Assembly (NCBI GenBank): GCA_034189505.1
Contig: JAXHUR010000048.1
Span: forward strand, 1 to 26,012
Length of the DNA: 26,012 nucleotides
Direction of reading: 5' to 3'
Origin: Geoalkalibacter_A sp034189505
GTDB lineage: Bacteria; Desulfobacterota; Desulfuromonadia; Desulfuromonadales; Geoalkalibacteraceae
Shown: piece by piece, positions 23,478-26,012 of the stretch
How positions within the stretch are numbered: position 1 is the stretch's first letter
Layout of the letters: every line of letters starts with the position of its first letter
Made by a program: the position numbers and the translations under genes
The notes under the pieces: model-generated
What the model was told of the DNA's origin: nothing
The model's database searches: none
What the model saw: the letters and a program-made list of their open reading frames with translations, nothing else

Positions 23478-23654
23478 ATGGTCAGGCCTCTTGACAGTCT
23501 TATTGAAAAAAATGTAATCGTGTACACATCCATTGCCGACTATCGCGGTATCCTGAAAGAGGTGGCCGAAGAAAGTGTGGCATTGCGTGGGCGCACGGGA
23601 TGGCATGAAATCCCCATGGAGTGCATCAAGGACATTCGTTCTCTGCCGGAGTGA
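23478..23654 (+). CDS. 58-residue small protein of unknown function
   Basis: A complete reading frame, starting MVRPLDSLIEKNVIVYTS and ending DIRSLPE. The alternation of strand-like stretches (KNVIVYTS, YRGILKEVA, ESVALRGR, WHEIPMECI) suggests a small beta-barrel, perhaps Sm/SH3-like, but this is only a pattern impression. Codon use is like that of the neighbouring genes, with third positions often G or C. The ribosome site is weak (AGGGAA). The start codon lies only about 10 bases after the T-tract of the tal terminator, so transcription would need read-through or a start inside the terminator. sucC begins 89 bases later. Confidence 0.65.
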   Translation: MVRPLDSLIEKNVIVYTSIADYRGILKEVAEESVALRGRTGWHEIPMECIKDIRSLPE

Positions 23655-23743
23655 CGATTCATTCCCTGTCTACTGTATGATTTCTGCCTGGCGCCCGGAG
23701 GCTTTCGGACAGTCGGTATCCCTTCAAACAGAACGAGGTAGGC

Positions 23744-24913
23744 ATGAACATTCATGAGTATCAGGCCAAGGCCATCCTGCGCGATTTTGGGGTCTCGGTG
23801 CCCGACGGCCATGTGGTCTACAACAGCAATTCCGCCCGTGACTGGGCCCGGCGACTCGGCGACGGGCCCTGGGCGGTCAAAGCTCAGATTCACGCCGGCG
23901 GGCGCGGCAAGGGGGGGGGGATCAAGATTGCCCGCACGCCCGACGAAGTCAAACAGTACGCCCGCGACATGTTCGGCATGACTCTGGTCACCCCGCAGAC
24001 CGGCCCCGAAGGAAAGATTGTCAAGCGAGTGCTGGTGGAGAATGCCTGCGACATCGCCGATGAATTCTACCTCTCTTTCCTGGTGGATCGGGCGACGGAC
24101 AAGGTGACGCTGATGGCGTCGGCTGAGGGGGGGATGGATATCGAACAGGTGGCGGCGGAGACGCCGGAGAAGATTCTGCTCGAACCGATCGACGCCACCG
24201 TCGGCATGACCGCCTTTCAGGCACGCAAGATTGCCTTCAAGCTCGGTTTCGGCATGCCGCAGGTTAAACAGGCGGTGACCATGTTCGGCAACCTCTACCG
24301 TGCTTTCGTGGAGGCGGACTGCTCTCTGCTGGAGATCAATCCTCTGGTCCTCACCGGCGAGGGCAGCCTGCTCTGTCTCGACGCCAAGCTTAACTTCGAC
24401 GACAACGCCCTGTTCCGGCATCTGCGCATCCGCGACCTGCGCGATTACGACGAAGAAGATCCCATGGAGATCGAGGCCGGCCAGTACGACCTCTCCTACA
24501 TCGCTCTGGACGGCAACATCGGCTGCCTCGTCAACGGCGCCGGCCTGGCCATGGCGACTATGGACATTATCAAACACTACGGCGGCGAACCGGCCAACTT
24601 TCTTGATGTCGGCGGCGGAGCCACCATTGAGCGCGTCACTGAAGCGTTTAAAATAATTCTCTCCGATGAAAGCGTCAAAGGGATCCTGGTGAATATCTTC
24701 GGCGGCATTATGAAATGCGACGTTATCGCCACCGGCGTTATCGAGGCGGCTCATCAGGTCGGGGTCAAGGTCCCCCTGGTGGTTCGCCTGGAGGGCACCA
24801 ATGTCGATAAGGGCAAGCTGATGCTGGCTGAATCAGGGCTCAACATCATCGCCGCCGACGGTATGGCCGATGCGGCGGAAAAAATCGTCAAGGCCGTGCA
24901 CGGCGCGCAGTAG
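23744..24913 (+). CDS. sucC: Succinate-CoA ligase (ADP-forming) beta subunit
   Basis: A 389-residue ATP-grasp subunit of succinyl-CoA synthetase, which in the citric acid cycle links succinyl-CoA cleavage to ATP or GTP formation. It shows MNIHEYQAKAILRDFGV, AVKAQIHAGGRGKGGG in the nucleotide-binding part, LLEINPLVL with the Mg-binding Glu/Asn, GNIGCLVNGAGLAMATMD and NIFGGIMKCDVIA with RLEGTN near the C-terminus. The length matches the E. coli subunit (388). GAGGTAGGC precedes the ATG. sucD follows after 12 bases. Confidence 0.96.
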   Translation: MNIHEYQAKAILRDFGVSVPDGHVVYNSNSARDWARRLGDGPWAVKAQIHAGGRGKGGGIKIARTPDEVKQYARDMFGMTLVTPQTGPEGKIVKRVLVENACDIADEFYLSFLVDRATDKVTLMASAEGGMDIEQVAAETPEKILLEPIDATVGMTAFQARKIAFKLGFGMPQVKQAVTMFGNLYRAFVEADCSLLEINPLVLTGEGSLLCLDAKLNFDDNALFRHLRIRDLRDYDEEDPMEIEAGQYDLSYIALDGNIGCLVNGAGLAMATMDIIKHYGGEPANFLDVGGGATIERVTEAFKIILSDESVKGILVNIFGGIMKCDVIATGVIEAAHQVGVKVPLVVRLEGTNVDKGKLMLAESGLNIIAADGMADAAEKIVKAVHGAQ

Positions 24914-24925
24914 GGAGAATCCAAA

Positions 24926-25798
24926 ATGAGTATTCTGATCGATAAGAACACACGAGTCATCACTCAGGGGATCACTGGGGCGACCGGCCTTTTTCACGCT
25001 CAGGGGGCCCGCGATTACGGGACACAGATGGTCGGTGGGGTGACTCCCGGCAAGGGCGGCACCACCATCGACGGGTTCCCGGTCTTTGATACGGTGGAGC
25101 AGGCGGTGCGCCAGACCGGCGCTGATGCTTCAGTCATTTATGTGCCCCCCATCGGTGCGGCGGACGCGATCATGGAGGCGGTTGATGCAGGGATCTCCCT
25201 CGTGATCTGCATTACCGAGGGCGTGCCGGTGCTCGATATGGTCAAGGTCAAGCACTATATGAGGGGGCATGATTCCCGGCTTATCGGCCCCAATTGCCCG
25301 GGGGTGATCACGCCGGGGCAATGCAAGATCGGCATCATGCCCGGCTATATTCACCGTCCCGGTTCCGTGGGCGTCGTTTCGCGATCCGGCACCCTGACCT
25401 ACGAGGCCGTGTGGCAGCTCTCCACCCGCGATATCGGCCAGAGCACCTGCGTCGGGATTGGCGGCGACCCGGTCAATGGCACCAGCCATCTTGAGGTGCT
25501 GGAGATGTTTGAGCAGGATCCCGGCACCGAGGCAGTGATTATGATCGGCGAAATCGGTGGGGACGCCGAAGAGGCGGCCGCGGAATATGCCCGCGATCAC
25601 ATGAGCAAGCCGGTGGCCGCCTTCATCGCCGGCGCGACCGCACCCAAGGGCAAGCGCATGGGACATGCCGGGGCCATAATCTCCGGCGGTAAAGGAGATG
25701 CGGGCAGCAAAAAAGTCTTTCTGCGCGAATGCGGATTGTCGGTTGCCGACAGTCCCGCCGAGATGGCCGAGGCCCTGCTCAAGATCTGGACGCCCTGA
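24926..25798 (+). CDS. sucD: Succinate-CoA ligase (ADP-forming) alpha subunit
   Basis: A 290-residue CoA-binding, phosphohistidine-carrying subunit of succinyl-CoA synthetase. It begins MSILIDKNTRVITQGITG and contains the CoA-site segment GGVTPGKGG, IGPNCPGVITPG, and the phosphorylated histidine His247 in RMGHAGAIISGGKG. The length equals the E. coli subunit (289) within one residue. AGGGAGAAT stands before the ATG. It forms a two-gene unit with sucC and is followed by a terminator. Confidence 0.96.
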   Translation: MSILIDKNTRVITQGITGATGLFHAQGARDYGTQMVGGVTPGKGGTTIDGFPVFDTVEQAVRQTGADASVIYVPPIGAADAIMEAVDAGISLVICITEGVPVLDMVKVKHYMRGHDSRLIGPNCPGVITPGQCKIGIMPGYIHRPGSVGVVSRSGTLTYEAVWQLSTRDIGQSTCVGIGGDPVNGTSHLEVLEMFEQDPGTEAVIMIGEIGGDAEEAAAEYARDHMSKPVAAFIAGATAPKGKRMGHAGAIISGGKGDAGSKKVFLRECGLSVADSPAEMAEALLKIWTP

Positions 25799-25835
25799 GA
25801 AAGGTTCTCGACAATCAATTTCTTCGCTTTTAACG

Positions 25836-25860
25836 CCGGGGCTTTCACCCCGGTTTTTTT
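25836..25860 (+). terminator. Rho-independent terminator after sucCD
   Basis: CCGGGG-CTTTCA-CCCCGG followed by seven T residues, 37 bases past the sucD stop codon. Confidence 0.92.
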
Positions 25861-25934
25861 GTCCGGTTTTGCCGTTTATCAACACTTCAAGGGCGTGTTA
25901 AACTGTGGTGTAATGATTTCTGCTGTTTGTCTTC

Positions 25935-26012
25935 TTTGATGGCGTCGCAAAAACTCACCAACTGCTGCGTTGCTGCAATTGCTCTCGCTGCTTCGACGTA
26001 CGTAAGTACGCC
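25935..26012 (+). repeat. Interspersed REP-like repeat element, cut by the window end
   Basis: It begins TTTGATGGCGTCGCAAAA, identical to 2860-2877, continues through CTGCTGCGTTGCTGC and ends in CGACGTACGTAAGTACGCC, which contains the short palindrome CGTAC-GTAA-GTACG. There is no coding frame. I recall similar GATGGCGTCGCAAAA elements from intergenic regions of Geobacter-type genomes, from memory only. The right end is not seen. Confidence 0.6.

Overview
The window reads as chromosomal DNA of a GC-rich Gram-negative bacterium, most likely a Desulfuromonadales-type deltaproteobacterium (Geobacter/Desulfuromonas relatives). The evidence is the outer-membrane assembly pair TamA/TamB, DksA next to lspA and ileS, -24/-12 (sigma-54-type) promoter candidates, and an interspersed repeat beginning TTTGATGGCGTCGCAAAA. 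The lineage is an inference from gene content, not from a marker phylogeny.

Left part, minus strand (1-6641): reading from right to left, a 55-residue ribbon-helix-helix regulator, ileS, lspA (TTG start), dksA, a soluble multi-GAF sensor histidine kinase and tRNA-Ala(CGC). ileS-lspA, dksA-kinase and the tRNA each have a recognisable sigma-70-type promoter; the tRNA promoter overlaps the stop codon of the kinase gene.

AT-rich divergent control region (6551-7101): two opposed -24/-12 promoter candidates, small palindromes between them, and a perfect 14-bp inverted repeat in the predicted leader of the rightward operon.

Centre, plus strand (7102-14223): an eight-gene Mrp/Mnh-type ion antiporter operon, mostly joined by 4-base stop/start overlaps. 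Its order E-F-G-(A C-terminus + B fused)-C-D-D-D is that of the antiporter module of archaeal membrane-bound hydrogenase (Mbh), but no hydrogenase genes follow. Three different large proton-channel-type subunits are present, and the last has Ala where the family has its TM5 glutamate.

Then, from its own promoter (14384 on), come a NOX/ferric-reductase-like transmembrane flavocytochrome, a 30-residue single-helix microprotein overlapping the next gene, tamA and tamB. After that come folK, a small TM/YHS-like protein gene, a transaldolase gene with a strong terminator, a 58-residue small protein, and sucC-sucD closed by a terminator. The window ends inside a repeat element whose first 18 bases recur upstream of dksA.

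The part most likely to hold something undescribed is the Mrp-type operon with its sigma-54-like divergent control region and the redox protein downstream: a possible stand-alone, Mbh-ordered ion-pumping complex whose partner is not obvious.
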